Assembly (NCBI GenBank): GCA_036261625.1
Contig: DATAKL010000057.1
Coordinates: 62,001-126,000, forward strand
Direction of reading: 5' to 3'
DNA: 64,000 nucleotides
From: JAAXKN01 sp036261625
GTDB taxonomy: Bacteria; Bacteroidota; Ignavibacteria; Ignavibacteriales; SURF-24
In this document: positions 17,888 through 27,295 of the stretch, one piece after another
How positions within the stretch are numbered: position 1 is the stretch's first letter
Layout of the letters: the number at the start of each line of letters is the position of its first letter
Notes under the pieces: generated by a model
Told to the model about the DNA's origin: nothing
The model's input: only the letters and a program-made list of their open reading frames with translations
The model's database searches: none
Position numbers and translations under genes: made by a program

Positions 17888-18355
17888 ATGAGAAAAAGAA
17901 GAGCCCCAAAAAGATATATTAAGCCGGATCCTAAATTTAACGATCTGGTACTCGCAAAATTCATCAATGCTATAATGTATGATGGTGAAAAATCAGTTGC
18001 GCGCAAGGTAGTTTACGACAGCTTCGAGCTTATTGAAGAGCGTACCAAAAAACCTGCCATGGAAGTATTCACCAAGGCCGTTGGTAACGTTCAGCCTTAT
18101 GTAGAGGTCAGAAGCAGAAGAGTCGGCGGAGCAACATATCAGGTCCCTATGGAAGTCAGGCCCGAACGCAGACTTGCATTGGCTTTCCGCTGGCTTAAGA
18201 CATATGCCAGGGCCAGAAACGATAAATCAATGGCAGCCAAGCTGGCTTCGGAACTTATTGCTGCTTCCAACGGCGAAGGTTCTTCAATTAAGAAAAAAGA
18301 CGATACACACAAGATGGCAGAGGCTAATAAGGCATTTGCACACTTTAAATGGTAA
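17888..18355 (+). CDS. rpsG: Ribosomal protein uS7
   Basis: A 155-residue uS7, a primary 16S-binding protein of the 30S head near the E site (MRKRRAPKRYIKPDPKFND...). It shows the conserved VGGATYQVPMEVRPERR. Canonical length. Second gene of the str operon. Confidence 0.98.
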   Translation: MRKRRAPKRYIKPDPKFNDLVLAKFINAIMYDGEKSVARKVVYDSFELIEERTKKPAMEVFTKAVGNVQPYVEVRSRRVGGATYQVPMEVRPERRLALAFRWLKTYARARNDKSMAAKLASELIAASNGEGSSIKKKDDTHKMAEANKAFAHFKW

Positions 18356-18380
18356 GGATAAAAGGAAAGATTAAAGTTAT

Positions 18381-20477
18381 ATGGCAGACAGAGTTAGCAT
18401 AGATAAAGTAAGAAATATTGGCATTATGGCGCACATCGATGCCGGAAAGACGACGACTACAGAGCGTATTTTGTTTTATACCGGTAAAACCCACCGCATT
18501 GGCGAGGTTCACGAGGGTGCTGCCACCATGGACTGGATGGAGCAGGAAAAAGAACGTGGTATTACAATTACTAGTGCTGCAACTACCTGTTTTTGGAGAG
18601 GTCACAATATAAATATTATTGATACACCGGGACACGTCGATTTTACTGTTGAAGTAGAAAGATCACTCCGTGTTCTGGACGGCGCGGTGGCTTTGTTTTG
18701 CGCTGTCGGCGGCGTCGAACCGCAGTCGGAAACCGTATGGCGTCAGGCCGATAAATACGGCGTTCCAAGAATCGCTTTTGTAAACAAGATGGACAGAATT
18801 GGTGCCGATTTCTTCCATGCAGTTGAAATGATGCATGAACGTTTAGGCGCAAACGCTATTCCGATTGTTCTTCCCATAGGCGAAGGCGACATGTTCGCCG
18901 GCGAAATCGACCTTATGAAGAACAAGGCCAGAATGTATAAGGAAGAAAGCCTCGGCGCTGAATTTGAGGAAATTGATATTCCTAACGGCTTGAAGGAACT
19001 GGCTAACAAGTATAGAACAAAAATGCTTGAAGCTGTTTCAGACGTGGATGACACGCTTTTAGAAAAGTACCTCGACGGCCAGGAAATTACAGAAGATGAA
19101 ATTAAGAAAGTTTTACGTACTGCAACCATACAGTCGAAGATCATTCCTGTTCTCTGCGGCTCCTCTTTCAAGAACAAGGGCGTTCAGAAACTTTTGGATT
19201 CGGTTGTAGATTTTCTTCCTTCACCGGTTGATGTTGGTGACCTGAAGACTCACCATCCTGATACAAACGATGAAGTATATCGCAAAATAGATGAAAATGA
19301 AGAATTTACAGGTCTGGCTTTCAAAATTCAGACAGATCCTTTTGTCGGAAAGCTTACCTATGTCAGGGTTTATACCGGTACTTGTAAGGCTGGTTCCTAT
19401 GTATATAACTCTGTAAGCGGAAAGAAGGAAAGAGTAGGGCGCATTCTGCAGATGCATGCAAACCAGCGCCTCGATATAGATGAAATTAAGGCTGGCGATA
19501 TTGCGGCAATAATCGGCTTGAAATATACAAAGACCGGGGATACTCTCTGTTCAGAAAAAGATCAGGTGATTCTGGAAAAAATGGTTTTCCCTGAACCGGT
19601 TATTCAGATCGCTATTGAGCCAAAGACAAAAGCCGATCAGGATAAACTTTCTGAAGCTATGCAGAAGCTCTCAGATGAAGATCCTACATTTAAGATTAAA
19701 GTTGATGATGAGACGGGTCAGACCCTTATCAGCGGTATGGGCGAGCTTCACCTTGAGATTCTGGTAGACAGAATGAAAAGAGAGTTCAAGGTTGAGGCAA
19801 ACGTTGGCAAGCCGCAGGTTGCTTACAGAGAATCAATTACAGCTACTGTCAACTCTGAAGGTAAATTTGTTAAGCAGTCCGGCGGTCGCGGTAAATTCGG
19901 TCATGTATGGATTGAACTCGGCCCGAATGAACCTGGAAAGGGTTATGAGTTTATAAATGGTATTGTCGGCGGTGTTATACCAAAAGAGTATATTCCTGCA
20001 GTATCAAATGGTATTGTGGAAGCAATGCGAAATGGTGTTATAGCCGGATACCCTGTTGTGGATATTAAAGTAAAATTGTACGATGGTTCTTTTCACGAAG
20101 TTGACTCTGATGAAATCTCCTTCAAGGTTGCTGGTTCTATGGCATTCAAAGAAGGTGCCCGTCGTGCAAAACCGGTTCTTTTGGAACCGATGATGGCTGT
20201 AGAAGTTACCACTCCGGAAGATTACCTGGGTGACGTAATGGGCGACCTGAACTCAAGAAGAGGAAAGATTGAAGGATTTGCAGCAAGGCGCGATGCACAG
20301 GTGATTAAAGCCATGGTGCCCCTTGCAGAAATGTTCGGCTATGCAACAGTCCTTAGATCTATGACTCAGGGAAGAGCAATCTACTCAATGCAATTTTCAC
20401 ATTACTCAGAAGTGCCGAAGTCAATTGCCGATGAAATTGCAGAAAAAACACAGTCAAAAAAGTCCGTGACAATTTAA
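18381..20477 (+). CDS. fusA: Elongation factor G
   Basis: A 698-residue translational GTPase with G1 AHIDAGKTTTTER, G3 DTPGHVDF, G4 NKMDR and the domain IV tip region (GGRGKFGHVWIE). It catalyses translocation and, with RRF, ribosome recycling. One copy is seen here, within the str operon; whether a second EF-G exists elsewhere is unknown. Confidence 0.98.
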   Translation: MADRVSIDKVRNIGIMAHIDAGKTTTTERILFYTGKTHRIGEVHEGAATMDWMEQEKERGITITSAATTCFWRGHNINIIDTPGHVDFTVEVERSLRVLDGAVALFCAVGGVEPQSETVWRQADKYGVPRIAFVNKMDRIGADFFHAVEMMHERLGANAIPIVLPIGEGDMFAGEIDLMKNKARMYKEESLGAEFEEIDIPNGLKELANKYRTKMLEAVSDVDDTLLEKYLDGQEITEDEIKKVLRTATIQSKIIPVLCGSSFKNKGVQKLLDSVVDFLPSPVDVGDLKTHHPDTNDEVYRKIDENEEFTGLAFKIQTDPFVGKLTYVRVYTGTCKAGSYVYNSVSGKKERVGRILQMHANQRLDIDEIKAGDIAAIIGLKYTKTGDTLCSEKDQVILEKMVFPEPVIQIAIEPKTKADQDKLSEAMQKLSDEDPTFKIKVDDETGQTLISGMGELHLEILVDRMKREFKVEANVGKPQVAYRESITATVNSEGKFVKQSGGRGKFGHVWIELGPNEPGKGYEFINGIVGGVIPKEYIPAVSNGIVEAMRNGVIAGYPVVDIKVKLYDGSFHEVDSDEISFKVAGSMAFKEGARRAKPVLLEPMMAVEVTTPEDYLGDVMGDLNSRRGKIEGFAARRDAQVIKAMVPLAEMFGYATVLRSMTQGRAIYSMQFSHYSEVPKSIADEIAEKTQSKKSVTI

Positions 20478-20520
20478 CATTAGATTATAAAGCAAAGTAA
20501 AATAAGAAGGAGAACCGAGG

Positions 20521-21729
20521 ATGGCCAAAGAAAAATTTGATAGGAGTAAACCTCACGTTAACGTCGGTACAATTGGTCACGTAGATCATGGTAAAACCAC
20601 ATTAACAGCCGCTATTACAATGGCGCTCAGCAAGAGGGGTTTATCTGCTAAGAGAACATTTGATTCAATTGACAATGCCCCTGAAGAAAGAGAAAGAGGT
20701 ATTACAATTGCTACAGCTCACGTAGAATATTCAACAGCTAACAGACACTACGCTCACGTAGATTGCCCTGGTCACGCTGACTATGTTAAGAACATGATCA
20801 CCGGTGCTGCTCAGATGGACGGCGCTATACTGGTTGTTGCTGCTACAGACGGTCCTATGCCGCAGACAAGAGAGCACATCCTTTTAGCACGTCAGGTTGG
20901 TGTGCCTAGAATAGTTGTTTTCATGAATAAAGTTGATATGGTTGACGATCCTGAACTCATTGAGCTCGTTGAAGTTGAACTTCGCGACCTCTTGAACCAG
21001 TATGAATTCCCGGGCGACGAGATTCCAATCATTAAGGGCTCAGCTCTTCAGGCTCTGGATGCAGCAAGCAACGATTCCACACCAGTTGAAGACGAAAGAT
21101 TAAACTGCATCTGGGAACTCATGGATGCTGTTGATTCATACATTCCCGTTCCTGAAAGAAGCGTCGACAAGCCTTTCTTAATGCCTGTTGAAGACGTATT
21201 CTCAATCACAGGCCGTGGTACAGTTGCTACCGGCAGGGTAGAGCGCGGTCAGGTTAAAATTCAGGAAGAAGTTGAACTCATCGGTCTTGGCGTACACAAG
21301 AAGACAGTTGTTACAGGTATCGAAATGTTCCGTAAGGAACTCGATTCTGCAATGGCTGGTGACAATGCCGGTATTCTTTTAAGAGGCGTTGATAAGAACG
21401 AAATCGAAAGAGGCATGGTTTTAGCTAAAACCGGTTCAATCACTCCTCATAAGGTATTTGAAGGTTCTGTTTACATCCTTTCAAAGGAAGAAGGCGGACG
21501 TCATACTCCGTTCTTCAACGGCTACAGACCGCAGTTCTATTTCAGAACCACAGACGTTACAGGTGTTGCTCACCTGCCTGAGGGAACTGAAATGGTTATG
21601 CCTGGCGACAACGTAAAACTGAAAGTTGATCTGATTACTGAAATAGCTATGGAAGAGGGTCTTCGCTTCGCTATCCGCGAAGGCGGCAGAACCGTTGGTG
21701 CAGGTGTTGTAACTAAAATTTACGAATAA
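20521..21729 (+). CDS. tuf: Elongation factor Tu
   Basis: A 402-residue EF-Tu with G1 GHVDHGKTTL, G3 DCPGHADYV and G4 NKVD. It delivers aminoacyl-tRNA to the ribosome. A very strong SD (AAGGAGAACCGAGG) fits high expression. It follows fusA by 43 bp and is followed by a stable hairpin. It is the only tuf in the window; the tRNA-Thr/tRNA-Trp interval holds no second copy. Confidence 0.98.
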   Translation: MAKEKFDRSKPHVNVGTIGHVDHGKTTLTAAITMALSKRGLSAKRTFDSIDNAPEERERGITIATAHVEYSTANRHYAHVDCPGHADYVKNMITGAAQMDGAILVVAATDGPMPQTREHILLARQVGVPRIVVFMNKVDMVDDPELIELVEVELRDLLNQYEFPGDEIPIIKGSALQALDAASNDSTPVEDERLNCIWELMDAVDSYIPVPERSVDKPFLMPVEDVFSITGRGTVATGRVERGQVKIQEEVELIGLGVHKKTVVTGIEMFRKELDSAMAGDNAGILLRGVDKNEIERGMVLAKTGSITPHKVFEGSVYILSKEEGGRHTPFFNGYRPQFYFRTTDVTGVAHLPEGTEMVMPGDNVKLKVDLITEIAMEEGLRFAIREGGRTVGAGVVTKIYE

Positions 21730-21736
21730 ATTATCC

Positions 21737-21768
21737 AGCCCTGAGGAGAATTTATTCTTCTCAGGGCT
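21737..21768 (+). terminator. tuf-rpsJ intergenic hairpin
   Basis: A 14-pair stem (AGCCCTGAGGAGAA / TTCTTCTCAGGGCT, one G-U) with loop TTTA is followed by ATTTGC. It begins 7 bp after the tuf stop and ends 20 bp before the rpsJ GTG. A terminator or attenuator separating the str and S10 operons is inferred, but the T-tract is poor. Confidence 0.65.
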
Positions 21769-21788
21769 ATTTGCATAGGAGTTTTAAA

Positions 21789-22097
21789 GTGCCTGGTCAA
21801 AAGATTAGAATAAAGCTTAAATCATATGATCACATTCTCATTGACAAATCGACAGAGAAGATCATCAAGACTGTAAAAAGTACTGGTGCTGTTGTGAGCG
21901 GTCCGATTCCGCTTCCTACAAAGAAGACTATCTTTACTGTGCTTCGTTCACCGCACGTCGATAAGAAGTCAAGAGAACAGTTTGAAATAAGAGCACATAA
22001 GAGAATTATAGATATTCATAACTCAAATAATAAAACCGTCGATTCTTTAAGCAAATTGGAAATTCCGGCGGGTGTCGATATCGAGATAAAGTTATAA
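21789..22097 (+). CDS. rpsJ: Ribosomal protein uS10
   Basis: uS10 (102 residues), which also serves as NusE in antitermination. I place the start at GTG 21789, giving MPGQKIRIKLKSYDHILIDKS as in the family. AGGAG at 21777-21781 is the SD with a 7-bp spacer; an upstream TTG at 21771 would overlap the SD. The C-terminus (IPAGVDIEIKL) is canonical. First gene of the S10 cluster. Confidence 0.96.
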   Translation: MPGQKIRIKLKSYDHILIDKSTEKIIKTVKSTGAVVSGPIPLPTKKTIFTVLRSPHVDKKSREQFEIRAHKRIIDIHNSNNKTVDSLSKLEIPAGVDIEIKL

Positions 22098-22107
22098 GGA
22101 TACTAAA

Positions 22108-22728
22108 ATGCCTGGATTGATTGGTAAAAAAATGGGAATGAGTAATATCTTTACTGATGACGGTCAACTTGTTCCTGTAACAATTATAAATGCTGGACCT
22201 TGCCCTGTATTAAGTGTTATGACCACTGAGAAAAATGGTTATGAAGCCTTACAGTTTGGTTTTGGAACACGCAAGGAAAACAGAGTCAGCAAGCCTGTTT
22301 TAGGACAGTTCAAAAAGCAAAATTTAGCTCCGGCTCAGATAATAAGAGAATTTAGAAATTTTAATGTTGCCGATTATAAAGTGGGCGACACGGTTGGAGT
22401 TGAAATTTTCAAGGAAGGTGAGTCTGTAAAGGTTACTGGCCGCTCAAAAGGAAAAGGCTTCCAGGGTGTAATGAGAAGGCATGGTTTCGGTGGTGTTGGC
22501 GGTACAACACACGGTCAGTCAGACAGATTAAGAGCTCCCGGATCAATCGGCGCAAGTTCTTACCCTTCAAGAGTATTCAAGGGGCAGAGAATGGCCGGCC
22601 GCACAGGATTTGAAAAAGTAACAGTTCAAAACCTTAAGATTATTAAGATTATTCCTGAAAAGAATATAATTATGGTAAAGGGTGCTGTTCCTGGCGCCAT
22701 TAACTCAATCGTTGAAATCAATAAGTAA
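22108..22728 (+). CDS. rplC: Ribosomal protein uL3
   Basis: A 206-residue uL3, an early-assembly 50S protein reaching toward the peptidyl transferase centre. It starts MPGLIGKKMGMSNIFTDDG and contains GKGFQGVMRRHGFGGVGGTTHG, the loop that carries the methylated Gln in other bacteria. Standard length. Confidence 0.98.
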   Translation: MPGLIGKKMGMSNIFTDDGQLVPVTIINAGPCPVLSVMTTEKNGYEALQFGFGTRKENRVSKPVLGQFKKQNLAPAQIIREFRNFNVADYKVGDTVGVEIFKEGESVKVTGRSKGKGFQGVMRRHGFGGVGGTTHGQSDRLRAPGSIGASSYPSRVFKGQRMAGRTGFEKVTVQNLKIIKIIPEKNIIMVKGAVPGAINSIVEINK

Positions 22729-22779
22729 TTGTTCCGGTCTTTTGGCCCGGAAATTCTAAGAATCAATTTGGTTTAAAAA

Positions 22780-23415
22780 ATGACATTAGATGTTTATAAA
22801 ATAGATGGCACAAAAAGCGGCGAGCAGATAGAGCTGAAGGACGGCATCTTTAATATTGAGCCGAATCAGCATGCAATCTATTTAGCAGTAAAAGCTCAGA
22901 TGACGAACAAACGTCAGGGCACGCACAAATCCAAAGAACGCAGTGAAGTCTCGGGCGGCGGAAAGAAGCCCTGGAGACAAAAAGGCCGCGGCGGTGCAAG
23001 AGCAGGTACAACCCGTTCACCCCTTTGGGTTGGCGGCGGTACGATATTCGGACCTAAGCCTATTGAATACAAGGAATCGGTTAACAAAAAGGTCGGCAAG
23101 CTGGCCAGAAAAAGTGCTTATTCACTCAAGGCTAAAGGCGAACAGATTATTGTAATTGAAGACTTTGGATTTGATACTCCTAAGACAAAAGAATTTAATG
23201 CGATCTTATCTGCTTTCAAATTAAACGGCAAGAGAACTCTCGTTTTATATGATAAAAACAACAAGAATGTATTCATCTCTGGAAGAAATATTCAGAAACT
23301 GAACATCATGGAAGCTAATACAGCCTCTACATATGACATTCTTAACAACCAGATGATTATTCTTCAGAAGAGCGCCGTAAAATTAATTGAACAAACTTTT
23401 GATAAAAATTTATAA
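22780..23415 (+). CDS. rplD: Ribosomal protein uL4
   Basis: A 211-residue uL4 with the extended loop lining the exit tunnel (GTHKSKERSEVSGGGKKPWR). In E. coli it also represses the S10 operon. It follows rplC after 51 bp containing a short 6-bp hairpin (TTCCGG/CCGGAA). Confidence 0.97.
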   Translation: MTLDVYKIDGTKSGEQIELKDGIFNIEPNQHAIYLAVKAQMTNKRQGTHKSKERSEVSGGGKKPWRQKGRGGARAGTTRSPLWVGGGTIFGPKPIEYKESVNKKVGKLARKSAYSLKAKGEQIIVIEDFGFDTPKTKEFNAILSAFKLNGKRTLVLYDKNNKNVFISGRNIQKLNIMEANTASTYDILNNQMIILQKSAVKLIEQTFDKNL

Positions 23416-23427
23416 GGTAACTAAGAG

Positions 23428-23724
23428 ATGCGGGAAGTATTATATAAACCACTTCTGACCGAGAAGATGAATAACTTAAACGAAGGACTGAATAAATACG
23501 GGTTTGTTGTAGATATTCATGCCAATAAGATCAGCATCGCAAAGGCCATTGAAGAAAAATTCAATGTTAAGGTCGCAGATGTCAATACTATCAGATATGA
23601 AGGAAAGTCCAAAACCCAATTCAGAAAAAGCGGCAGATTTACAGGAAAGACCCCTCGCTTTAAGAAAGCAATAGTTACATTAAAAGAAGGTCAGAAAATA
23701 GACCTATTTGAACAAGTACAGTAA
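23428..23724 (+). CDS. rplW: Ribosomal protein uL23
   Basis: A 98-residue uL23 at the tunnel exit, the docking site for trigger factor and SRP. It shows the KPLLTEKMNNLNE start and the basic loop GKSKTQFRKSGRFTGKTPRFKKA. Canonical. Confidence 0.97.
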   Translation: MREVLYKPLLTEKMNNLNEGLNKYGFVVDIHANKISIAKAIEEKFNVKVADVNTIRYEGKSKTQFRKSGRFTGKTPRFKKAIVTLKEGQKIDLFEQVQ

Positions 23725-23752
23725 ACGGATATTTGAACTGGAGTAGCATTTA

Positions 23753-24577
23753 ATGGCAATCAGAAAATTAAAACCTAATACCCCCGGTACGAGATATATG
23801 TCGTACGCCTCTTTTGAGGAAATTACTAAAACAACACCTGAGAAATCTCTGTTGTCAACCCTCAGAAAATCAGGGGGAAGAAACAATAAGGGTAGAGTTA
23901 CTGCCAGACACATTGGCGGCGGACATAAAAGACAGTACAGAATTATTGATTTTAAGCGCGACAAGCAGGGGATTGACTCGACAGTATTCTCAATTGAATA
24001 CGATCCAAACCGTACATGCAGAATTGCACTTCTGCACTACGCAGACGGCGAAAAAAGGTATATTCTTGCTCCCGAGGGCCTCAAGGTAGGCGATAAGGTT
24101 ACTTCAGGAACAGGCAGTGAAATTAAGCCGGGCAACGCCCTGAAACTCAAAGAAATGCCTCTGGGCAGCTTCCTGCACAATGTTGAACTCAAACCTGGCA
24201 AGGGCGGACAGTTAGGCCGCAGCGCCGGATGTGCACTTCAGCTGGTTGCCAAGGAAGGCAAATACGCTCAGCTCAGAATGCCATCAGGTGAAGTTAGAAT
24301 GATCTCAACTGAATGCATGGCTACTTATGGTACAATTGGCAATTCGGAGCACGAGAACATCAGTCTTGGAAAGGCCGGAAGGTCCAGATGGTTAGGCAAG
24401 CGCTCTTATGTAAGAGGCGTTGCTATGAACCCTGTAGATCACCCGATGGGCGGCGGTGAAGGCAAGACCTCAGGCGGCGGACACCCGGTTTCACCGTGGG
24501 GTACTCCTGCCAAAGGATACAAGACCAGAAAGAAGAAAAATCCATCTAATAAATTTATTATTAAACGTCGTAAGTGA
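23753..24577 (+). CDS. rplB: Ribosomal protein uL2
   Basis: A 274-residue uL2, required for subunit association and peptidyl transfer. It contains the highly conserved GVAMNPVDHPMGGGEGKTSGG with the key histidine near residue 230. Start ATG 23753; canonical length. Confidence 0.98.
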   Translation: MAIRKLKPNTPGTRYMSYASFEEITKTTPEKSLLSTLRKSGGRNNKGRVTARHIGGGHKRQYRIIDFKRDKQGIDSTVFSIEYDPNRTCRIALLHYADGEKRYILAPEGLKVGDKVTSGTGSEIKPGNALKLKEMPLGSFLHNVELKPGKGGQLGRSAGCALQLVAKEGKYAQLRMPSGEVRMISTECMATYGTIGNSEHENISLGKAGRSRWLGKRSYVRGVAMNPVDHPMGGGEGKTSGGGHPVSPWGTPAKGYKTRKKKNPSNKFIIKRRK

Positions 24578-24584
24578 GTTTATA

Positions 24585-24872
24585 ATGCCAAGATCAGTTA
24601 AAAAAGGACCCTTTATAAGCGCTAAGTTGCTCAAAAAAATTACTCAGCTGAACGATAACAATCAGAAGAAGATTGTTAAGACATGGTCACGTTCAAGCAC
24701 AATATCTCCTGATTTTGTTGGGCATACAGTAGCTGTTCATAATGGAAATAAAATGATTCCGGTTTATATTTCAGAAAACATGGTGGGGCATAAATTAGGC
24801 GAATTCGCTCCGACCAGAATCTTCAGAGGACATCCTGGAACAAAAGCCGAAAAAACGTCAAAAGTAAAATAA
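24585..24872 (+). CDS. rpsS: Ribosomal protein uS19
   Basis: A 95-residue uS19. The ATG at 24585 gives MPRSVKKGPFISAKLL, the family N-terminus; the open frame extends further upstream only because it overlaps rplB. It ends with the basic tail RGHPGTKAEKTSKVK. It sits 7 bp after rplB. Confidence 0.96.
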   Translation: MPRSVKKGPFISAKLLKKITQLNDNNQKKIVKTWSRSSTISPDFVGHTVAVHNGNKMIPVYISENMVGHKLGEFAPTRIFRGHPGTKAEKTSKVK

Positions 24873-24899
24873 TTATTTAAGAGTCGAGGTTCAGATAGT

Positions 24900-25244
24900 A
24901 TGGAAGCAAAAGCTACACACAAATATATAAATTCATCTCCGAGAAAGATGCGTCTGGTAATTGACCTGATTCGTGGCGTTTCTGTCACTAAGGCTATGGA
25001 AGTCCTGCATTTCCATCCTAAGCATGCATCGAAAGATGCCGAGAAGGTTTTAAGATCAGCTGTTGCCAACCTTTTCAACAAGAATGAGGAAGCAAGAATT
25101 GATCAGGCAGACGTGTTCATTAAGGAAGCTTATGTGAATCAGGGCCCTGCATTGAAGAGAATTTTACCTGCTCCAATGGGCAGAGCTTATAGAATGAAAA
25201 AGAGATCAAATCATTTAACAATAGTAGTTGCTACTAAAGAGTAA
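24900..25244 (+). CDS. rplV: Ribosomal protein uL22
   Basis: A 114-residue uL22 with the tunnel-lining beta-hairpin (VNQGPALKRILPAPMGRAYRM). Canonical length and context between rpsS and rpsC. Confidence 0.97.
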   Translation: MEAKATHKYINSSPRKMRLVIDLIRGVSVTKAMEVLHFHPKHASKDAEKVLRSAVANLFNKNEEARIDQADVFIKEAYVNQGPALKRILPAPMGRAYRMKKRSNHLTIVVATKE

Positions 25245-25258
25245 TTTTTGGAGGACTT

Positions 25259-25900
25259 TTGGGACAAAAAACAAACCCCATTGGCTTTAGATTAGGGATC
25301 ATTAGAGGTTGGGAATCCAACTGGTACGAAAGTAAAAGTTATGCCAGCAAACTGGTGGAAGATACCCAGTTAAGACAGTACATCAGAAAGAGATTGAAAA
25401 AAGCAGGTATTGCCAGATTAATTATTGACAGAACCTCTAAGAACATAATCTTAACAATTTTTACTTCCAGACCGGGCGTGGTCATAGGTAAAAGCGGGAA
25501 GGAAATTGCCCAACTTGAGCAAGAATTAAAACAGATTACAGATAAAGAAGTAAAAGTACAGATCACTGAAATTAAAAGACCTGAATTGGATGCGTTTCTG
25601 GTGGCCGATAATATTGCTTCCCAGCTGGAAGGCAGAATATCATTCAGACGCGCTATGAAAGGTGCCATTACAAGTGCCATGAGAATGGGTGCCGAAGGCA
25701 TCAGAATCATGTGCGCAGGACGCCTGGGCGGTGCTGAAATGGCCAGAACCGAACAGTACAAGGAAGGAAGAATTCCATTGCACACCTTAAGAGCTGACAT
25801 AGATTATGCTACGGCAACTGCTCAGACCATTTATGGTTCGATCGGAATAAAGGTGTGGATCTGCCGTGGAGAGATTCTTGGTAAAAGAGCAACAGAGTAA
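25259..25900 (+). CDS. rpsC: Ribosomal protein uS3
   Basis: A 213-residue uS3 at the mRNA entry channel. The start is TTG at 25259, directly after the strong SD GGAGG, giving MGQKTNPIGFRLGIIRGW. KH domain motif VVIGKSGKEIAQLEQEL is present. It lacks the long C-terminal tail of some relatives. Confidence 0.97.
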   Translation: MGQKTNPIGFRLGIIRGWESNWYESKSYASKLVEDTQLRQYIRKRLKKAGIARLIIDRTSKNIILTIFTSRPGVVIGKSGKEIAQLEQELKQITDKEVKVQITEIKRPELDAFLVADNIASQLEGRISFRRAMKGAITSAMRMGAEGIRIMCAGRLGGAEMARTEQYKEGRIPLHTLRADIDYATATAQTIYGSIGIKVWICRGEILGKRATE

Positions 25901-25920
25901 TTCTTAGGAGATTTTTTATT

Positions 25921-26340
25921 ATGTTAATGCCGAAGAGAGTTAAATATAGAAAAACACAGCGCGGAAGAATGACCGGTAAGGCATACCGCGGCAGTGCAGT
26001 TTCTTTCGGGGATTTTGGCCTGAAGGCTATGGAGCCGGCCTGGATTACAAGCCGTCAGATTGAGGCTTGCAGAGTTGCAATCTCCAGAAAAATGAAAAGA
26101 GATGGTAAGGTCTGGATCAGAATTTTTCCGGATAAACCTGTCACTAAAAAACCGCTGGAAACCAGAATGGGTAAAGGAAAAGGTGCTCCTGAATTCTGGG
26201 TTGCAGTAATTAAACCGGGTAGGGTTCTCTTTGAAGTGGCCGGCGTGCCTAAGGAATTGGCAGCAGAGGCTCTGAAGATAGCTTCACATAAACTGCCGAT
26301 AAAGACTAAAGTTGTAACCAGACCTGATTTTGAACAATAA
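25921..26340 (+). CDS. rplP: Ribosomal protein uL16
   Basis: A 139-residue uL16 that organises the tRNA-binding face of the 50S (MLMPKRVKYRKTQRGRM...). GTGAGGAG-like SD (TTAGGAG) upstream; the first ATG (25921) is preferred, a second in-frame ATG lies 6 bp later. The conserved arginine-rich loop region is intact. Confidence 0.96.
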   Translation: MLMPKRVKYRKTQRGRMTGKAYRGSAVSFGDFGLKAMEPAWITSRQIEACRVAISRKMKRDGKVWIRIFPDKPVTKKPLETRMGKGKGAPEFWVAVIKPGRVLFEVAGVPKELAAEALKIASHKLPIKTKVVTRPDFEQ

Positions 26341-26355
26341 TTAAGGTTGATAAAG

Positions 26356-26574
26356 ATGAAAATTCATGAAATAAGAGAAATGGCTTCTGCTGATATCGAA
26401 AAGAAGATTCAGGAAGACAGGAAAGACCTCCTGGACTTAAATTTCTCGCATGCATTAAAGCAGCTTACTAATACAGCAAAGCTGAAGCTGATCCGTAAAG
26501 ATATTGCAAAAATGCAGACAGTTCTGCGTCAGAGAGCATTAAATAGCCAACAAGTTCAGAAAGAAAATAAATAG
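26356..26574 (+). CDS. rpmC: Ribosomal protein uL29
   Basis: A 72-residue helical hairpin protein near the exit tunnel (MKIHEIREMASADIEKKI). I chose ATG 26356 over the in-frame TTG at 26347 because AAGG at 26343-26346 gives a proper 9-bp spacing only to the ATG and this matches the family start. Confidence 0.94.
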   Translation: MKIHEIREMASADIEKKIQEDRKDLLDLNFSHALKQLTNTAKLKLIRKDIAKMQTVLRQRALNSQQVQKENK

Positions 26575-26594
26575 GGAGTGAGAGCTGTAATATT

Positions 26595-26852
26595 ATGGAA
26601 CAACGGCCATTAAGAAAAACGAGAATTGGTTATGTAGTCAGCAATAAAATGGATAAAAGCATTATTGTTGCTATTGAGCGCAGAGTCGCACACAGCCTTT
26701 ATAAGAAATATTTTAAGAAAACTACAAAACTAATGGCTCATGACGAAAAGAATGAATGCGGAGTTGGTGATCTTGTCAAAATTATGGAAACAAGGCCTCT
26801 TAGCTTACGGAAAAAATGGCGATTAGTTGAAGTTATTGAAAAAGCTAAGTAA
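26595..26852 (+). CDS. rpsQ: Ribosomal protein uS17
   Basis: An 85-residue OB-fold 30S protein (RKTRIGYVVSNKMDKSIIVAIERRV). Standard length. A 60-bp gap with a weak 5-bp hairpin separates it from rplN. Confidence 0.97.
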   Translation: MEQRPLRKTRIGYVVSNKMDKSIIVAIERRVAHSLYKKYFKKTTKLMAHDEKNECGVGDLVKIMETRPLSLRKKWRLVEVIEKAK

Positions 26853-26912
26853 AAGTTGAGATTTATAAAAATCCCGGCTTGAGACGGGAAAGTTTTTAGG
26901 GAGAATACCAAA

Positions 26913-27281
26913 ATGGTTCAGGAAGAAACAAATCTAGTAGTTGCTGACAACTCAGGCGCAAAAAAAGTAAGATGCATCAGAGTACTTGGTGGAAGCAGCA
27001 GAAGATATGCAAGCGTTGGAGATACAATTGTTGTCAGCGTTAAGACAGCAATACCTGGCGGAACTGTAAAAAAGGGTGAGGTTTCAAGAGCAGTAATTGT
27101 CCGTACCACAAAAGAAGTCAGACGCAAGGACGGAAGTTATATCAGGTTTGATGAAAATGCTGCCGTTTTGATCAACAATCAGAATGAACCCAAGGGAACC
27201 CGTATCTTCGGCCCGGTTGCAAGAGAGTTGAGAGACAAGAAGTTCATGAAAATTATTTCTTTAGCCCCAGAAGTGTTATAA
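26913..27281 (+). CDS. rplN: Ribosomal protein uL14
   Basis: A 122-residue uL14 at the intersubunit face and RsfS-binding site (MVQEETNLVVADNSGAKKVRCIRVLGG). Fully canonical. First gene of the classical spc cluster. Confidence 0.98.
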   Translation: MVQEETNLVVADNSGAKKVRCIRVLGGSSRRYASVGDTIVVSVKTAIPGGTVKKGEVSRAVIVRTTKEVRRKDGSYIRFDENAAVLINNQNEPKGTRIFGPVARELRDKKFMKIISLAPEVL

Positions 27282-27295
27282 AGCAGGATTTCAAA

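Noticed and set aside
21771..21788. TTG start for rpsJ
   Set aside because: It overlaps the Shine-Dalgarno; the GTG at 21789 fits spacing and the family N-terminus.
24456..24584. Upstream extension of rpsS
   Set aside because: This part overlaps rplB in another frame; uS19 begins at ATG 24585.
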